This document shows, one piece after another, positions 60,056-64,000 of a DNA stretch of 64,000 nucleotides. Below the pieces are notes generated by a model, which saw only the letters and a list, made by a program, of their open reading frames with translations, did no database searches and had not been told where the DNA came from. Position 1 is the stretch's first letter; each line of letters opens with the position of its first letter. This DNA is from Aquimonas sp046318115 (lineage in GTDB: Bacteria > Pseudomonadota > Gammaproteobacteria > Xanthomonadales > Xanthomonadaceae). Both the position numbers and the translations under genes were made by a program. The stretch is taken from assembly GCA_046318115.1 (NCBI GenBank), contig JBKCVA010000182.1, positions 39,114 through 103,113 on the forward strand. Reading direction: 5' to 3'.

Positions 60056-61475
60056 ATGGCACGCAAAGCCTCCAGTCGATCGAGCCGCCGCAGCGTCGGC
60101 CGCTGGGTCTTTCTCGCTGTGACCCGAATCGGGCTGCCGATCGCTCTTCTGTACGGGCTGGTGTGGTGGCGCGTGGATTCGCTGATCAGTGAACAGGTCA
60201 AGGCGCTGCAGGCCTTTGCTGACGTGCAGCGCGGACGCAGCTTCTTCACCTTTGACGGCCAGGTTGGCGTGGAGCGCATCGAGATCTCGCCGCGTGTCCC
60301 CGGGGCCGAGGGCCTGCGTTTGCGGACGGGCCGCATCGCGCTGGAGACGCCCGGGCTCGACTGGCTGCTGAAAGCCGCCGCGTTTGGGCCGCCGGAGCAG
60401 CTGCCGCGGCGCTTGGGCATCCATATCGCCAACCTCGAAGTCGAAGGTATGCCATCAGGCCCCGAGGCCGGGTTCATCGGCGCCTTCAGCGCTCTGCCGT
60501 TCGAGGCTGCCGGCTGCGGCGTCGATGCCTTCACCCGCAGCGACCTCGTCGAGATGGGTCTGCCCGCCAGCGATACCGTGATGAGCCTGCGTTTCGAACA
60601 CGCGGACGCGGGCATGGTCAATTTCAGCCTCGACCTGGGCACGGCCGGTGCGGGACGGATGGAGTGGCGACTGGGCATCGCCCTGCCGCCGGCGGCGGGC
60701 GCTTCGACCGAGCAGTTGGCGCTTGGCCGCCTCGCCAATCTCAGCCTTGCTTTCATCGATGAAGGTTTCATCCAGGCCCGCAACGGCTGGTGTACCGACC
60801 GTGTCACCACCAGCCTGGCCGATTTCAATGCCCTTCACATCGAGGCGGTGCGCGGCCTGCTGCGCACTGTTGGCCTGCAGCCCGATGCCGATCTGCTGAA
60901 AGCCTTCGGCAAGTTCGCGGCTGACGGTGGCGAGTTCCGCATCGAGACCCGTCCGTCTTCGGCGCTGGGACTGATGCAGCTCGCGTCCATGCAGGGCGAC
61001 GCGCTGCGGCAGGCGCTCGCGCCCTATGTGCGGGTGACAGGCACGGATCCGGTGCGCTTCGCCTTCGCCCAGGTGCGTCCCATGACCCTGCGAGCGCAGC
61101 AGGTGGCCGCCGAAGTGGCGCGCACGCGGCTTGAAGATGGCGTTCCGCTGGATCCGGAGATCGAAGAGGTGGTGTCAGAGCCGCCCCGTATTCCCGAGCC
61201 GCCCGTTCCCAAACCCGAGATTCCCCTGCCGGCGAGCGACGGCCGCATCGAGTACGCCGATCTGGCGCCCTACGTGGGCCGCGAGATCGAGGTGCTTTCG
61301 ATCTACGGCAGCCGTCGCCGCGGCGAGTTGATCAGCCATGCGCAGGCACGGCTGGTGCTGCGCCTGCCGCCGTCGCAAGGCGGTTTTGATCTCACTCTTC
61401 CCGCTGAGACCGTGCAGTCCGTGCGCGTGCTCGATGCCGCCGCCGTTCAACCCGATTCCTCGACCGACCTGACCG

Positions 61476-61492
<17 letters not shown>
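60056..61492 (+). CDS. Membrane-anchored protein of unknown function between carA and carB
   Basis: 478 residues. A basic N-terminus and one transmembrane segment (WVFLAVTRIGLPIALLYGLVWW) suggest a periplasmic body anchored by its N-terminus. The body has no recognised enzyme motif. A Pro-rich linker (PRIPEPPVPKPEIPLP) at about residues 380-397 precedes a C-terminal domain of about 65 residues with a small beta-barrel-like pattern (YVGREIEVLSIYGSRRRGEL). It is 18 bp after carA and overlaps carB by 17 bp, so it is co-expressed with them. Its role in the pathway is unclear. Confidence 0.6.

Positions 61493-64000
<2,508 letters not shown>

Overview
High-GC gammaproteobacterial chromosome, most likely Xanthomonadales/Lysobacterales. 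The reasons are the order recN-hrcA-grpE-dnaK-dnaJ followed by dapB-carA-carB, the nagZ-hpt-phosphorylase cluster, divergent bamE/fur, an unfused nuoC/nuoD complex I operon, and dispersed GGGATTC-type heptamer arrays. These placements rest on recalled gene order and family knowledge, not on a search. Nearly every gene is housekeeping or envelope-related. I saw no rRNA, tRNA, CRISPR array or intact transposase.

Layout. 1-14.1 kb: the respiratory complex I operon nuoC(partial)-D-E-F-G-H-I-J-K-L-M-N, tightly packed except for a 283-bp palindrome-rich gap between nuoK and nuoL, and closed by a strong bidirectional terminator. 14.2-19.8 kb, minus strand: asnB, an HDOD/GAF-like protein, an alpha/beta hydrolase and hemH. 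19.9-23.4 kb, plus strand: a secreted beta-propeller-like protein with a C-terminal sorting-type tail, a SYLF/YSC84 protein and tatABC. 23.5-25.0 kb, minus: a WYL regulator beside a two-domain ABM-VOC protein. 25.1-33.2 kb, plus: clpB behind a sigma-32-type promoter, a Tat-type SGNH lipoprotein, a 1178-residue multidomain secreted protein and a lipoprotein hydrolase. 33.2-38.0 kb, minus: a dead cation/proton antiporter, a short palindromic element, a choice-of-anchor-D secreted protein and an ABCB-type exporter. 38.1-42.2 kb, plus: rlmD, nagZ, hpt and an MTA/MTI phosphorylase. 42.2-50.9 kb: bamE(-)/fur(+), recN(-), and the chaperone operon hrcA-grpE-dnaK-dnaJ. 51-57.6 kb: an accessory block of mostly small envelope and stress genes separating dnaJ from dapB. 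57.9-64 kb: dapB, carA, an unknown membrane-anchored protein, and carB (runs off the window).

How it works together. Complex I supplies proton-motive force. TatABC exports folded proteins, and one nearby lipoprotein carries a clear Tat-lipobox signal. ClpB and DnaK/DnaJ/GrpE form the disaggregation and refolding system, and both clpB and dnaK have sigma-32-like promoters.

Most notable observations: (1) a dispersed heptamer repeat family whose inverted pair between dnaK and dnaJ can form a roughly 28-bp stem ending at the dnaJ start codon, which has no visible Shine-Dalgarno; (2) a large secreted protein with FG-GAP-like, PKD and discoidin-like regions and two related beta-rich modules, behind a structured leader; (3) an antiporter killed by an in-frame TGA plus an internal deletion, next to a miniature element; (4) an RsuA-type S4 protein lacking the canonical catalytic motif; (5) an unknown gene conserved in reading frame between carA and carB.
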